The notes below the pieces were generated by a model, which was given only the letters and a program-made list of their open reading frames with translations, made no database searches and was not told where the DNA came from. A stretch of 64,000 nt of DNA from Shewanella morhuae (lineage in GTDB: Bacteria > Pseudomonadota > Gammaproteobacteria > Enterobacterales > Shewanellaceae): the NCBI RefSeq assembly GCF_900156405.1, contig NZ_FTNN01000013.1:1-64000 (forward strand), written 5' to 3'. Positions 63,842 through 64,000 of this stretch are shown here, in pieces (the first letter of the stretch is position 1; each line of letters begins with the position of its first letter). A program made the position numbers and the translations under genes.

Positions 63842-64000
63842 TCAACTACTACATGACATAATCAAACCTTGGCCCCAGTCCGGTGGACGTTTAGCTAAGT
63901 CTTCATCTTCTGTGTGTTCTGCAAAAGGCTGGCTTAAAATTTTCTGCAATCGGTGCAATGGCGCAAGATTACCCTCTTCCACCGCAATTATCGCCTCTTG
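63842..64000 (-). CDS. selO: Protein adenylyltransferase SelO (YdiU), C-terminal end (partial)
   Basis: The last 52 codons of a minus-strand gene run off the right edge. They end [16 protein letters not shown], close to the end of E. coli SelO (RPPDWGKRLEVSCSS). SelO is a pseudokinase that transfers AMP to target proteins and is linked to redox stress; in some species the conserved C-terminal Cys before the two Ser residues is selenocysteine, here it is an ordinary Cys (TGT). Downstream genes are the DUF3630-like protein and srkA. Confidence 0.9.
   Translation of the reverse strand, partial: QEAIIAVEEGNLAPLHRLQKILSQPFAEHTEDEDLAKRPPDWGQGLIMSCSS

Overview
The window looks like a chromosomal segment of a Shewanella-type marine gammaproteobacterium. 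The grounds are a BpfA-type biofilm adhesin with its own type I exporter and LapG/LapD-like control pair, an AcnD/PrpF-type methylcitrate operon, and E. coli-like ilv and selO-srkA-dsbA neighbourhoods. I cannot name the species.

Bases 1-14064 hold one co-oriented block: the C-terminal part of a giant RTX adhesin (its start lies off the window), an ABC exporter, its membrane fusion protein, a TolC-like pore, an OmpA-type lipoprotein, a periplasmic cysteine protease (LapG/BpfG-like) and an inner-membrane receptor with degenerate GGDEF and EAL domains (LapD/BpfD-like). Together these would export the adhesin, hold it on the surface and release it when c-di-GMP falls. Four tRNA genes follow on the minus strand (transcribed Arg-His-Pro-Pro), then a GAF-GAF-GGDEF-EAL-like protein, Rep helicase, UbiK, PgpB, an Lrp-family regulator, an NSS transporter and a Tim44-domain protein.

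Bases 24592-26946 are a small accessory patch: palindromic repeat elements with compensatory stem changes, two short REP-like hairpins, a ParD/ParE-type toxin-antitoxin pair with a palindromic operator, a 15-codon remnant with a perfect ribosome site, and an unrecognised membrane protein. Bases 26947-38537 are mostly branched-chain amino acid metabolism: an aminotransferase, the ilvL-ilvG-ilvM-ilvD-ilvA operon with a visible leader peptide and attenuator, ilvC divergent from its regulator ilvY, and the CNNM/CBS protein PaeA (YtfL). Bases 38538-40096 are a decayed stretch with a DUF6232-type gene broken by one in-frame TGA.

Bases 40097-44075 carry comM/yifB, two tandem YihG-like acyltransferases and a DUF523 protein. 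Bases 44405-52333 are the propionate (2-methylcitrate) operon: GntR regulator, prpB, prpC, acnD, prpF and an extra PrpB-like paralogue, preceded by three copies of a 12-bp operator-like palindrome placed around a sigma-70 promoter. A 1503-residue propeller sensor with PAS, GGDEF and EAL domains follows, then ilvE, a RidA-family protein, an NhaC-like antiporter, zapB, a small unknown gene, a candidate small RNA, dsbA, srkA, a DUF3630-like gene and the end of selO at the right edge. No rRNA, CRISPR array, intact insertion sequence or prophage was seen.
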